Positions 9,250-20,234 are shown, counted from the stretch's first letter. The stretch: 64,000 bases of DNA from Tridacna crocea (GCA_943736015.1 OX031059.1:58043159-58107158), one strand, 5' to 3'. The notes: generated from the sequence alone by a model not told the origin. Numbers and translations are program-made.

Positions 9250-10917
9250 CATGTACATGTAATTATGCCCCCCTTTCGAAGAAATGGGGGTATATTGCTT
9301 TGCACTTGTTGGTCGGTAGGTCGGTCGGTCTGTAGACCAAGTTTGTCCGAAGCATAACTCAAAAACCATTTCAGGTATCATCTTGAAACTTCATAAGTAG
9401 ATAGATCTCATTAAGGAGAAGTGCAGTGCACAAGAACCATAACTCTGCCCATCATATTTTTGGAGTTATTGCCCTTTGTTGATTTTCATACTTAATTTTT
9501 GTCCGGAGCATAACTCAAAAAGTATTTCAGGTATCATCTTGAAACTACATAGGTGGATAGATCTCAGTAAGGAGAAGTGCAGTGCACAAGAACAACAACT
9601 CTGCCCATCATATTTTTGGAGTTATTGCCCTTTGTTGATTTTCATACTTAATTTTTGTCCGGAGCATAACTCAAAAAGTATTTCAGGGATCACCTTGAAA
9701 CCTCATAGGTGGATAGATCTCATTAAGGAGAAGTGCAGTGTACAAGAACCATAACTCTGCCCATCATATTTTTGGAGTTATTGCCCTTTCTTGATTTTCA
9801 TACTTAATTCATAGGTGGATAGATCTCATTAAGGAGAAGTGCAGTGCACAAGTACCATAACTCTGCCCATCATATTTTTGGAGTTATTGCCCTTTGTTGA
9901 TTTTCATACTTAATTTTTGTCTGTAGCATAACTCAAAAAGTATTTCAGGTATCACCTTGAAACCTTATATGTGAAAAGATCTTATTAAGGAGAAGTGCAG
10001 TGCACAAGAACCATAACTCTGCCTATCATATTTTTGGAGTTATTGCTCTTTGTTGATTTTCAGACTTAATTTTTGTCCGGAGCATAACTCAAAAAGTATT
10101 TCAGGTATCATCTTGAAACTACATAGGTGGATAGATCTCATTTAAGAAAAGTGCAGTGCACAAGAACAACAACTCTACCCATCATATTTATGGAGTTATT
10201 GCCTTTTGTTGATTTTCATACTTAATTTTTGTCCGGAGCATAACTCTAAAAGTATTTCAGGTATTATCTTAAAACCTCATAGGTGGATAGATCTCACTAA
10301 GGAGAAGTGCAGTGCACAAGTACCATAACTCTGCCCATCATATTTTTGGAGTTATTGCCCTTTGTTGATTTTCATACTTAATTTTTGTCTGGAGCATAAC
10401 TCAAAAAGTATTTCAGGGATCACCTTGAAACCTCATAGGTGGATTAACCTTATTAGGGAGAAGTGCAGTGCACAAGAACCATAACTCTGCCCATTATATT
10501 TTTGGAGCTTTTGCCCTTTGTTGATTTTCATACTTAATTTTTGTCCAGAGCATAACTCAAAAGGTTTTTCAGGTATAATCTTGAAACTTTATATGTGGAT
10601 AGATCTTATTCAGGAGAAGTGCATTGCACAAGAACCATAACTCTGCCCATTATATTTTTGCAATTACTGCCCTTTGTTGATTTTCATACTTATTTTTTTT
10701 CCGGAGCATAACTCAAAAAGTATGCAAGGTAAAGTCATGAAACTTTAAAAGTTGATAGTTCACATAAATGGGAAGTACAGTGCCCAAGAATTGTTAATTT
10801 ATCATTAATAATTTTTGAGTAATTACCCTTTGTTCGTTTTTACACTTTGAATGTAAGAGTTTATAATCACATTTGATGCCATTAGGGGGGCATACATGTT
10901 TTACAAATATCTCTTGT
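9250..10917. mobile_element. SatJ1: element with internal 156-bp tandem array
   Basis: Subterminal inverted repeats ACATGTAATTATGCCCCCC (about 9254) and GGGGGGCATACATGT (10885) enclose a head with GGTCGGTCGGTC, a tandem array, and a tail ending CTCTTGTTG. Bivalve pearl elements and Helentron-associated HINEs have this layout, with internal satellites between short flanking arms. No coding capacity. Assignment to that group is inferred from layout. Confidence 0.7.
9345..10855. repeat. 156-bp tandem repeat, about nine units
   Basis: The marker GTCCGGAGCATAACTC (or variant) recurs at 9345, 9501, 9657, 9919, 10075, 10231, 10387, 10543 and about 10699. Spacing is exactly 156 bp except after 9657, where 262 bp hold a full unit plus a 106-bp unit lacking 50 bp. 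Each unit also has GGATAGATCTCATTAAGGAG and TTTTTGGAGTTATTGCCC. The last unit is more diverged. Confidence 0.95.
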
Positions 10918-11040
10918 TGAATTGGTAAAGCCACCAATCAGAAAATAGGTAACTGGGTCTAATCTCGGGAAAACTTTGTGCACACTCTACAGGCCACATT
11001 GTCAATCTTATTCTCATGTAACTTTGTCAGAATATTTTCC
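10918..11040. repeat. Satellite-element relic
   Basis: GGTAACTGGGTCTAATC, ACTTTGTGCACACTCTACAG and GGCCACATTGTCAATC match relic units at 11.3 and 13.7 kb. Confidence 0.4.
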
Positions 11041-11270
11041 TTAACCCTTTACCACACAACAAAATTTTAGATCTGTCGAAATTAAAAGCATTTGTAGATA
11101 AGAGTTTTAACATGGCTCATATGAAATGATTTTTCTTTGATAGGGTAGAAAACATTGTGAGAAAAGGAGAAAATGCTGGTAACCAGCATTTTCTCCTTTT
11201 CCCACAATGTTTTCAAAAGCCTTGTCTTTCAGGAGGTGTTAAAAGTACTCATCGTGTTGCAAAGGGTTAA
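11041..11270 (-). mobile_element. PalA MITE copy, TTAA at both ends
   Basis: A 230-bp reference copy: TTAACCCTTTACCACACAAC at the left, GCAAAGGGTTAA at the right. The core arms pair nearly perfectly about GGTAACC, with one left-arm change, GTGAGAAAAGG. Confidence 0.95.
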
Positions 11271-11792
11271 TGATATCCTAGATGAGTTTAAAGTGGGTCA
11301 TGTTGGGTTAAAAAAACTGTCACTAAGTCAAGTCCTAGAAAAACCTTGTATACACTCTAATGGCCACTTTTTCAGTCTGATACTTATGTCTTGGAAGTGA
11401 TTGGAAATGGGGCATGTGTGGTCAAAAAGGCTTAGGTGAGCAACTTCAGGGCCATCATGGCCCTCTTGTTTCTGAAAAGAAAAAGTCTGAATTGGCCAAG
11501 CCAGTGATCAAATCAGTGACTCCCTGTTCTCAAGCTTGCAGGCTATCAACCGAGCTATGGGTGCTTGGCACACATTGTGTCAAAAGAAAGGTCACAAGGT
11601 CAAAAAGTATCAGTATCTACTGGATGGATTTTAGTCAAAGTTCATGGGAAGTTCCATTATGAAGTCAAGATGTGCATATTATAATTTGGCTACAGTTCAA
11701 TGATTTTCAAAGGAGTTATGGCCCTTCCATGATTTTTCTTTTTGTCGGCTCTATTTCTCAATAACTACAGGATAGATTTCAGTCAATCAGAC
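11271..11792. repeat. Satellite-element relic with typical 3' end
   Basis: Ends of the SatJ type occur at 11447-11471 (GGGCCATCATGGCCCTCTTG). Units around 11640-11790 contain GATGTGCATATTATAATTTGG and GAGTTATGGCCC, repeated beyond the next PalA copy. Confidence 0.55.
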
Positions 11793-12021
11793 TTAACCCT
11801 GTCCCAGACGGCAAATTTGGGACCAGACCAAATTCAAAGCATTTTGCCGATGACAAATTAACAGTTGCTTAAAAGATGATTTTTCTATATGATAGGGTAG
11901 AAAACATTGTGGGAAAAGGAGAAAATGCTGGTAACCAGCATTTTCTCCTTTTCCCACAATGTTTCCAAAAGGCTTCTATCCCTTTCCTGTAAAAACCAGG
12001 GATTGTTTGGGAAAGGGTTAA
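11793..12021 (-). mobile_element. PalA MITE inserted in satellite relic
   Basis: TTAACCCTGTCCC to GGGAAAGGGTTAA, 229 bp. Core centre GGTAACC with full arms. The host unit continues on the right with GGAAGTTTTATCATGAAG; the neighbouring uninterrupted unit reads CTTTATGGGAAGTTTATATATG at the same place. Confidence 0.93.
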
Positions 12022-12245
12022 TAGGAAGTTTTATCATGAAGTGAAGATGTGCATATTATAATTTTGTTACAGTTGAATAATTTCTAAACGAGTTATGGCC
12101 CTTTCTTGATTTTTTTCTGCGGTCCATTACTCAGTATCTATCAGATGGATTGCAGTCAAACTTTATGGGAAGTTTATATATGAAGCTAAGATGTGCATAT
12201 TATAATTTGGCAACAAGTTAATGATTTTCAAAATTTTACATTACT
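12022..12245. repeat. Satellite-element relic, continued
   Basis: Two copies of GATGTGCATATTATAATTT (12045, 12189) about 144 bp apart continue the array broken by the PalA insertion. Confidence 0.5.
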
Positions 12246-12254
12246 ATAACATGG

Positions 12255-12475
12255 TGGCATATTTTAGCCATAAGATACAATATACATGTGACTATCATGA
12301 TTATTTTAGAACACTATTGTGATTAATCATAGTTTCCTAGAAATTTCATCAAGTTAAAATGAAAAGATAATATTCCCAAGAAACTTTGATATATCGCAAT
12401 ACATGTAGTTTTCTAAAATAATCATGAAAGCTATCTTGTATTTCGTGGCAGATTAATGCCAGTATACTGTATTAC
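12255..12475. mobile_element. Imperfect palindromic element
   Basis: Long inverted ends: TGGCATATTTTAGCC and CATGATTATTTTAGAA on the left pair with TTCTAAAATAATCATG and GGCAGATTAATGCCA on the right, about 50 bp each with mismatches. No second copy is seen here. Confidence 0.45.
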
Positions 12476-12754
12476 TTAGGCAAATTTTGTTTATAACTAC
12501 TGTAGTAAAAGGGCACCCAGTTCCTTATCTAACTCCTTAGTGGCTCTCAAATTAAAAAAAGTCAAAGATGCCATAACCAGGGAAAGGGTTGAAGGGAGGT
12601 GTGGGTATTTTAGTCAAGATTTCACAATATCATTTTTTCTTATTAAGTTCTGTTGATTTTCATATATTAAGTCCACATGGCAAAAGGTTTAGCCTTAAAC
12701 TTTTTGGTCTGCGAGTTAAATACTTTTAGACCAATTTGGTAATGAATAAGAAAC

Positions 12755-12940
12755 CTTAGCCTTTCACCACACAATCGACCCTGAAAATGAAATCCTTTGA
12801 AAACCTTTTTGGAACAGGACAAAATGCTGGTTACACAATAAATCCCATAACATCTGCCATAATTATTTATTATGTTGTCTGCAAAATTAATGTTATCATT
12901 TTGGTACAGTCTAAAATATTGTTGTGTGGTAAAGGCTTAA
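12755..12940 (+). mobile_element. PalA MITE copy, core half lost
   Basis: Plus orientation, CACCACACAATCG to GTGTGGTAAAGGCTTAA. The core stops after AAATGCTGGTTACAC; the right arm is deleted. Confidence 0.75.
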
Positions 12941-13301
12941 AAGCCTAAGTAGGCTTTTGTGTGTGTGTTTTTTTTAAACCAGATGAAAACATGTATAAGT
13001 ACAGACACTGAACATTGTTTGGAATTTATTACTGTTTTTATTCAGGCCTTAAGCTAGTCAAAGGCTCTGAAAAACAAGAATGAAATTTGCACAAGAATAC
13101 CTGTCTATCTTCAAGTTAACTCAAATATTGTGCTTAGGGGATATGTGGCACATATAGTGATTTCCGTTCATAGCCAATTCGAAGTACCGAACATGTATAT
13201 CAGAAAAATGAAGTTATTGCTTCTTTATGTATTGGCAAAAGCTTCTATTTTCTCAAGTTTTTATTCAGGTTGCTGTGCAAAGTTTATCTTTTTGTTACTA
13301 T

Positions 13302-13533
13302 TTAACTCTTCACCACACAATCCAGACTTTTAACAACCCCGTGAAAGAAGCCTTTTGAAAACATTGTGGAATAAGGAGAAAATGCTGGAAACCATAATTT
13401 TCTCCTTTTCCCACAATATTTTCTACTCTGCTGGAAAAAAATTTCAATATTTTAGTTGCAGTTATTTTTTCTTGTCTACAAAATGCTTTTAATTTGGACC
13501 AGTCTAAAATTTTGTCATGTGGTAAAGAGTCAA
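13302..13533 (+). mobile_element. PalA MITE copy
   Basis: TTAACTCTTCACCACACAATCC to GTGGTAAAGAGTCAA. Core centre is GGAAACCATAA, with a decayed right inner arm. Confidence 0.9.
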
Positions 13534-14066
13534 GATGTATTCTGGACTAAGGCTATATACATTTCAGTATCAAAGATTTATTTCTTGACATGGAGCTGTT
13601 GAGGGTATTCATCACATTTAGTGATGGCTCTAGTTTTCTGTGCAATATCCATAAAAGTTGGTCAGAATGTTAGTCTTGAAAATGGGGCATGTTGAACTAA
13701 AAAGGTCACTGAGACAAATTCTAGCAACAACTTGTACATACTCTAATGGCCACATTTCAGTCAGATACTTATGAGAGTTTATTAGTGTGTGCATGTCACA
13801 ATAAATCACATCAGACGATAATGGAAATAAGTCATGCTTGGTCAAAATGCTCAGATGAAAGATTTTAGGGCCATTAGGGTTGCTTTGCCATCTTAAAGTG
13901 TTGGGTAATTTTTTTTTTTAAGTCTATATCAGTTGATACTTGAACCCCTTTTAGATACAAGTCTGGACTTTACTAATTACCACCAAACCCACTCATTGAC
14001 CTTGAGGTCAAGGTCATACCTTGAGTTTGGGGTTGAATCAAATGCTTTGGTAGATTTTGTTTTTAC
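13534..14066. repeat. Satellite-element relic
   Basis: AGGTCACTGAGACAAATTCTAGC, ACTTGTACATACTCTAATGG and GGCCACATTTCAGTC match relics at 10.95 and 11.3 kb, and TTGACCTTGAGGTCAAGGTCA at 13997 is another satellite-type motif. Confidence 0.45.
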
Positions 14067-14286
14067 ATAACTTTTTACCACAGGAAAAAAATTTAGACAA
14101 AACAAAATCTAAAACATTTACAGACAACAGATTCATGCTTTTTGTCTCAGATTGGGTACAAAACATGGGGAGATAGGGGAAAAGTGGCAGTAAGCAGCAC
14201 CTCATCATTTTCCCAAAATGCTTTCAGAAGCCTTCTTTCTGTAAATCAGGGTTGTTATAACTTGGGATTGGGTGGTAATGGGTTAA
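14067..14286 (-). mobile_element. PalA MITE copy, strongly diverged
   Basis: ACTTTTTACCAC to GGTGGTAATGGGTTAA. The core is degraded (GGCAGTAAGCAGCACC) and hardly folds. Confidence 0.65.
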
Positions 14287-14999
14287 TTAGTTTTATCTTC
14301 AACAAGACTTCCCCAACCAGATAGCTTATCTTTAAGTCAAGATATATTTTTTTGGTGATGGGCAGGCAAGCTATCCTGTATGTGGGTCAGGTTTTGTTTG
14401 TGATACAAATCATTCTATTCTGTTTAAAGATTGTTTCTCATTTTTAGTTTTAATGCACATTAGAAATAATTATGTCGACAATACGATAACAAATAAATAT
14501 TAAGAAACTACCGTAATTTTGTGATAGTTTGTTTATTTATTCCTGTCAGTACATGCTTAAACATGAGTTGTCATTTATTGAGTTATACCTGAGCAGTAAT
14601 ATATTCTCCACTAAAGGCGAGGCTGAGCTGAGGCCTTTATTGTGGAGAAAGTCCTGTCATATCCAGTTGCTGGCAGAAAAACTTACTTCAAGGAGCAACC
14701 TTCCACCTCGCAAGTTGAAAGATGGACAAATGACTATAACATAAGCTCCTGGGCTTTGGCCCGAGGAGCAAAAAAAAAAGAAGGTAACCCGCAAAACTAA
14801 TAAGATGAACAAAGGATAAATTTTTATCTTCTGTCATGTTTAGACAGAAAAAAACATTATGTAATGTCGTAAACACATATTTATTTAAGTTTGACAGCAA
14901 AAGATTTTTTTTTCAATTTGTGAAGCTATGAAAAAGAAATAGCCAAACGGAACTTACAGAACTTGTCAGTATTGATGGAAATTAATACTGATTCATTGG
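14287..14999. other. Unassigned intergenic sequence
   Basis: AT-rich, no repeat or coding signal recognised. Confidence 0.4.
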
Positions 15000-15305
15000 A
15001 CGGACAGATTGACTGATTGATTGTGTTGTGTTTAAACGCCGTTTTCAACATTAATTAAGTTTTATCGTGGCAGCCTCGGCTTCTATCCATGTTTTCGTGG
15101 AGCTTCTTTCACCAGTACTCCGCACAATCTGATTTCCAGGCCACTGGCTGCTTCCCCACATAACCATTGTTAAAAGAGTGGACAGCAGTGAGAAAGGAAT
15201 GGATCCTGTCGCAATCATTAATCCTCAAGAAGAAATTGTCCAAGCTAAGGATCAAACCAGTGACCTGTTCTCAAGTCCTCCATGCTAAAGACTGAGCTAA
15301 GTGAC
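15000..15305 (-). mobile_element. SINE1 copy (tRNA-derived)
   Basis: Minus orientation. The tail (GATTGATTGTGTTGTGTTTAAACGCC) is at the left, the body (GGAGCTTCTTTCACCAGTACTCC, GAAAGGAATGGATCC) follows, and the decayed tRNA head with GACTGAGCTAAG (box A complement) lies near 15285. Confidence 0.8.
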
Positions 15306-15565
15306 TTGACTGGGCAGACAGAAACACTTGTAATCACTTTAATAGTTTCAACTATTGACAAATTTCATCATAACAATGTGACCTTGACCTTTAAACTGAT
15401 GACACAGTTGCAAAAGACAGGTCGTCTGTCCATGAACATCATTTATGCGAATAATTTTGGATGCAATTGGAAGCTGTTGAAAAGATGCCTATGTCCTTCC
15501 CACGATTTCATGGTACAGGCAGAAAAATGCAGTGGAGTAAAATAGGGCAAGCACAGCCCTCTTGA
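15306..15565. repeat. Satellite-element relic
   Basis: GTGACCTTGACCTTTAAACTG, AATTTTGGATGCAATTGGAAG and the terminal GCACAGCCCTCTTG resemble SatJ-type tails. No intact units. Confidence 0.35.
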
Positions 15566-16140
15566 CATATAATACACTGTTGACTGGATTGAATTTCTAA
15601 AGTTTACTTGACATAATTCTACACATAAATGATGTGCTTCAACTTGTGATATGCACACTCCTACAAGTTACAGTGTTATCCAAATTGTAACTTTTTGTAG
15701 AATACAGCCATTTCTTCATCTTTTTGGAGGAAGAAATGCAGATTTTGACGATGTATCAGCATATGAACCCCTTCTAAATACATATGACTCACAACTATAA
15801 GAGCTTTAGCAGTCAGTGTTGATCAAAATTAGACTGCAAAAAAAACATGCACTCAGGGACCTTATTCAACAACCATTCACGAGAACATACTCAGTTTTGT
15901 TCTCCAGATTTTTCCACATTTGAAAGTAACATAGCTTCTGATCGGCTAAAACCATTTTTTTAGCCCATCAGAAGTCTTGTTACTTGCAAATTTTGAAAAT
16001 TTTGTAGAATATGACAAAGAAATTCTTTATGGTTGGTGTAAATGGACCCTAATCTCCAATCTACAATGCTTTACTGGAAAACTTAGGACTACACTGTTAT
16101 AAAGTTTCCTGGTTTTTTTTTTAACATCTTAATTTTAAAA
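15566..16140. other. Unassigned sequence with an inverted pair
   Basis: TAGCTTCTGATCGGCTAAA and TTTAGCCCATCAGAAG-type motifs near 15930-15975 form a loose inverted pair. A similar arrangement (CTGATTGGCTAAAC / GGCCAATCAGAAG) stands at 62672-62706. Nothing else is recognised. Confidence 0.35.
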
Positions 16141-16290
16141 TGCCCCTTTACTACACAATCCTAGGTTTAAATGGCCTTGAGGACAAAAGACTTTTGAAAA
16201 CATTGTGGAAAAAAAGCAAAATTGCTGGTTTCCAGCATCGTTTTCCTACAGTTTTCTACTCTTTCAAAGACAAATCTTTTATGCCATATT
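16141..16290 (+). mobile_element. PalA MITE copy, right half missing
   Basis: CCCCTTTACTACACAATCC to the core (ATTGCTGGTTTCCAGCATCG) and TTTTCTACTCTTTC. The distal part is replaced by other sequence shortly before the next copy. Confidence 0.75.
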
Positions 16291-16323
16291 GAAATATATT
16301 TATCTGGAATGATTTGTTGTTTT

Positions 16324-16552
16324 TTAACTTCTTACCAAACAACATAATTTTTGGCTTATCCAAATCGAAAGCATTTGCAGACGACAAAATAAAAATGACT
16401 GAAAATTTGAAATTTGTATTGTGAAGGGTAGAAAACATTGTGGGAAAAGGAGAAAATGCTGGTTACCAGCATTTTCTCCTTTTCCAACAATGTTTTCTAT
16501 AGGCTTCTTTCTCGGGGTAGTCAGAAGTAGGGATTGTGTGGTAATGGGTTAA
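16324..16552 (-). mobile_element. PalA MITE copy, full length
   Basis: TTAACTTCTTACCAAAC to GTGTGGTAATGGGTTAA, 229 bp. Core centre GGTTACC, arms nearly perfect. Confidence 0.93.
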
Positions 16553-16599
16553 TATGATAGATTCCAGCCTTGTATACAGGGCACAGACTAGTCTGTCAG

Positions 16600-16865
16600 T
16601 TTTCACTTCATGCCGAGACTGTCATATTTGGCTTCTACCCAGACCATCCATGATCTCTTGCTTCCTATGCATGAAAATGGCTTCCTCCCGAGACTGTCCC
16701 AGTGATTCTGCTTTCTGCCTAAGGTAGGCAGCTGGCAGAATAATGACAGTCATGGCAGACCACAATTTTTCAAAGGTTAGAGTCTCTACAGGCAGCATGA
16801 GATTACAGACAGTCTGGACGGAAGCCATATATGACTGCGGCCTGGACGGAAGCCATATATGACTA
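16600..16865 (-). other. Possible downstream part of transposase relic
   Basis: The minus strand is open for 68 codons (16828-16622), including SREEAIFMHRKQEIMDGL, and a 26-bp duplication (CTGGACGGAAGCCATATATG) stands at 16816 and 16842. Protein-like composition, but no family recognised. It may be the C-terminal end of the integrase-core relic upstream on the same strand. Confidence 0.25.
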
Positions 16866-16879
16866 TCTGTTTTGGCAGG

Positions 16880-17335
16880 AAATTCTGCAGGCTTGTTTAT
16901 ACCTTGCTTTGTACAAGTCGTTAAAAGTCATTTATTCATATTTAGCAAAGCATTCAATACTGCTTTCACCCCTGTGTAAATGTCTACTCCAATATCATTA
17001 CTAGCTGCAAGAGGATCAAAACAGACTCTCAACTGGTTTAAAATATCTTGTTCAACTTAAAGCCTATCACTTCCATGAAGCTGAATATCATCATCTGTAT
17101 GACTGCATAGTAGACATCTCTCCAAAGACGCTCTACCCTGGAGTTATGAATAGGATTTCCAGCAATGAAACCAGTCTCCTCAATGGTCCTCTTCTTTCTT
17201 CCATATATTGAAAGTAATCAGCTTAGTCAGACTTAAGAAGAAATCTTCAAACATTTCCCTTGCATATCCATTTCTTTCTTCACAATATGGAATCTGAGGT
17301 CATTCAGTTTCAGCTTCTGAAACTATAGAAATATG
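16880..17335 (-). pseudogene. Integrase-core (rve-type) transposase relic
   Basis: On the minus strand, 17190-17056 reads AGNPIHNSRVERLWRDVYYA and on into MEVIGF before a stop. The HN-x-R-x-ERLWRDV block is the glutamate-bearing third catalytic motif of a family of eukaryotic integrase-core transposase-like proteins, where VHNQRIERLWRDV is usual. Flanking sequence holds further short open pieces in other frames, so the gene is frameshifted and incomplete. The two catalytic aspartates are not found. It is probably a dead DNA-transposon gene; the named superfamily is left open. Confidence 0.6.
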
Positions 17336-17384
17336 CATAAATAATTCATGCAAATAACCTAAATGTGGCTCAATTGATGGATTT

Positions 17385-17480
17385 CTCTTTGATAGAGTAG
17401 AAAATATCATGGGAAAAGCCAAAAATGCTGATCATCTGCATTTTCTCCTTTTCCCACAATGTTTTAAAAAGAGCAATGTT
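17385..17480 (-). mobile_element. PalA MITE core remnant
   Basis: Only the core survives: ATAGAGTAGAAAATATC, AAAAATGCTGATCATCTGCA and TCCTTTTCCCACAATG. The left arm has decayed. Confidence 0.7.
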
Positions 17481-17761
17481 GACATGACCATCCCCTGCCA
17501 AATGGTTGCTGGATAGCAGATGTGGAGCTATCTGGGCCTGTCCTTTTGTCCTTTAGTAAAGAGTTGAGGCATCTGCAAACAATATTGACCCAGATCAGCG
17601 AGCACAGTCCCCTCAGGTTATGGCTTCTGACTAGAGGATTTTCAAAGATTTTCAATATTTTTCAATTTTGTTGCAATGACACCCAAAGTTTTGACATTAC
17701 AAAGTGCGATGTAAAGTCCTTTCTTTTCTGTTCAAATCCATCAGCTTTGTTTTTTTCAACC

Positions 17762-17882
17762 ATCCTCAGTAAGAAGGCTTTTCAAAACATTGAAAAGGGA
17801 GAAAATACCAATAACCAAAGTTCCTCCTTTTCCACACAATGTTTTTTAACATTTTTAGACAAATTTCCAAGTCTGAACCACA
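17762..17882 (+). mobile_element. PalA MITE relic
   Basis: GAAGGCTTTTCAAAACATTG, a decayed core (ACCAATAACCAAAG) and TTTCCACACAATG are recognisable. No terminal sequences. Confidence 0.5.
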
Positions 17883-17927
17883 GCTTCATTGCCTTTGACA
17901 ACTTTGATCAATAAAAATTAGCCCTTT

Positions 17928-18151
17928 ACCACACATAATCCCTAAAGTGAATGGAGAAGGATTTTTAAAACATGGTTAAAAGGGAAATGCTGGTTACAGA
18001 CATTCTCTACTATTCCATCATTGTTTTCTACCCTTTCTGAGACAAACTTTGTAATTTGAGCTATATATTCAATTTCATGTTTTACTCTGCAAATGCTTTA
18101 AAAAGTTAGATGCGTGTATATCTAAAATTTGGTTGTGTGGTTGAGAGTTAA
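17928..18151 (+). mobile_element. PalA MITE copy, diverged
   Basis: CCCTTTACCACACATAATCCC to GTGTGGTTGAGAGTTAA. Core arms are both eroded (AAATGCTGGTTACAGACATTC). Confidence 0.8.
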
Positions 18152-18184
18152 GGAAAAATATTGTTTTCTGGTAAATAGATCTAG

Positions 18185-18467
18185 GGGAGTGTTGTCTTTT
18201 GATGTACTTTTGGGCAACCCTAAATGGCCTGCATGGTAATCTAGAATTTATTCTGATATTGTGCAAATACATACCCACTGAATATTTGTTCATCATAATC
18301 TGTTATTTCAGCTTTCGCCACACATGTTATTAACATTTAGGAATGCCCAAGCACTATCATGGGACTGCAAAAAGTTGGAAAAGAAGCTAATGTGCAAACA
18401 CCATGTTCTGAAAAATAACAATAACCCAAAGTTATGCTCAGCCTTTGTGAAAATGGAGTTTAAATCG
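18185..18467. other. Unassigned sequence
   Basis: No repeat or gene recognised between two PalA copies. Confidence 0.35.
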
Positions 18468-18703
18468 AACTCTTTAGTTACCACAGAATCCTGACTTTTA
18501 TCAACCCTATGAAAGACAGCTTTTGAAAACATTGTAAAAAAAAAAAGGAGAACGCGAGAAAATACTGATAACCAGTATTTTCTCTTTTCCCCCTATGGTT
18601 TTTATCTTTACCAAAATATCTATATCTGAATAACATTCTTTTTTTTGTGCAAGTGTTTTCAATTTTGACCCATCCAGAATTTTGTCGTTCGGTAAAGAGC
18701 TAA
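18468..18703 (+). mobile_element. PalA MITE copy with paired arm change
   Basis: CTTTAGTTACCACAGAATCC to TTCGGTAAAGAGCTAA. Both inner arms carry the same change: GAAAATAC on the left and GTATTTTC on the right, where GAAAATGC and GCATTTTC are usual. The right end abuts the GGATCC-F insertion. Confidence 0.85.
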
Positions 18704-19011
18704 CATGGGCGGATCCAGATATCTTTCTCAAGGGGGGTCTCACCGAAAACGCACTGGTCTTATTATATGATACTTTGGTTTCCGGATTTCAGTGGATGTA
18801 AGCCGTTTACAAGAAAAGTCAAAGTTTCCGGTTCTAACCATGAGGAGGTCTCCACATTTAGAGCATTTTATTTTTAAATTTATGACTATATTTTACATAA
18901 ATGCTGTGCAATATCAAACCAGTACCATTTCACGAATCCGATGACCACATTTTTGCCAAAATTCCAGGGGGGGTTCCGGACCCCCGGTCCCCCCCTCTGG
19001 ATCCGCCTATG
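18704..19011 (+). mobile_element. GGATCC-F element, copy 2 (308 bp)
   Basis: Ends CATGGGCGGATCCAGA and TCTGGATCCGCCTATG, with 5-bp duplication GCTAA at 18699-18703 and 19012-19016. The interior matches copy 1 in the opposite orientation (TGGTTCTAACC-type, CATGAGGAGGTC, GACCCCCGGTCC). It landed at the terminal TTAA-derived end of a PalA copy. Confidence 0.88.
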
Positions 19012-19117
19012 GCTAACTCTCTATCAAATTTCAAAATTTCAGACTGACCATCTCAAATTACTTACAGTCTTTCTGAAAAGATGTTAAACCGCTGTCCCAT
19101 GTGACATATGGAGCGTG

Positions 19118-19346
19118 TTAACCCTTTCCCAAATGACAGAATTTTAAACTTATCATAATCAAAATTGAAAGCTTTTGCAGATGACAAAAGTGCTGTGACT
19201 TAAAAATCAAAATTTATGTATAGAAAGGCAAAAAACACTGTGGGAAGAGGAGAAAATGCTGGTAACTAGCATTTTCCCCTTTTCCCACAACGTTCTCAGA
19301 GGCCTGTTTCTCGGGGCTGTAAAAACCCTGATTGTTTAGTAATGTA
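19118..19346 (-). mobile_element. PalA MITE copy
   Basis: TTAACCCTTTCCCAAATGACAG to CTGATTGTTTAGTAATG. Core centre GGTAACT, with GAAGAGGAG / CCCCTTTTC mismatches. Confidence 0.88.
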
Positions 19347-19999
19347 TTCAAGAAACGGGTGTAACTTGATTAGGATGGATTTCAATCTGTACTATTCCTA
19401 GTAACGAAACTAGCAGTCTTCAGGGTCGTTGCCTATATGCCCATATTGGCAAGCCCTTGTGACAATCCACAAATCATTCCCCTACTGACAGACGTTTAGC
19501 CCCCTTTTGCTAAGACACTGCACCAAGTCAGAGAAGTAATCTGTTCAGACAGACAGAAAACGAGAAAACTGTATCCACTCGCCTTACATTGGAGATAAAA
19601 TTCACATTTCTTTCGCACAATTATACTTTATTTCAGAGACAATTGTGCATTCTGGTACTTTGAATTAACATTCGGTGCAGTCCGGTGTTCTCGACGAGCC
19701 CTAATCATAAGGAGGTCACTCGGTCCATTCTCTCTACTTTTAACTTGGAAACATCGTGGTCAACGTTCAAGTGTATGTGTACAAACAAATACAGAAAGTC
19801 AAGTTGCCCATTTCCTTTAAAATTCAACTTACCGGCAATCCAGCTAACTGGAAAGAGTTTTTCCCGAACTTGCGCCGTCCTGATAAAGCATCGCCATGTT
19901 GGAAATCCCTTGAAACTGTCGTCCAATCAAATGCACTGTTGCAAAATGGTCTTTAACCAGTATCGAATGAATTTTTTTTTTATTGCAACATTTGTGTCA
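19347..19999. other. Unassigned sequence with short open frames
   Basis: Overlapping short frames at 19685-20002 and 19756-19956 on the plus strand and 19926-19705 on the minus strand have no recognisable domain. Nothing supports a gene. Confidence 0.35.
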
Positions 20000-20234
20000 T
20001 GACAAACGTTGCAATATTCGATACCAATATTTTCATTCGAAAAAAAAATAATGATTCGAAAAAAAAAATATTGGTTCAATAATCCTATATATTTGCTACA
20101 AAACAAAAAATATGTGTGCGAAAAAAATTATTTATTCGATAATTTTAGTTTTGGGAACAAATATTTTTTTTATCGAACAATTTTTTTCCGTTTTGGAATG
20201 AATATTTTGACATCGAATATTGCAACGTTTGTCA
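20000..20234. mobile_element. TIR-I element, copy 2, intact ends
   Basis: A 235-bp element with perfect 23-bp inverted ends (left 20000-20022, starting TGACAAACGTTGCAATATTC; right 20212-20234). The interior is A/T-rich with ATTCGAAAAAA motifs. The outer flank CGCCATAGCCTGC mirrors GCCTGCTATGGCG before copy 1 at 4460, so the true element may be longer. Confidence 0.85.

Noticed and set aside
9345-10855. CRISPR-like array from regular spacing
   Set aside because: The whole 156-bp unit is repeated with no unique spacers, and the genome is eukaryotic.
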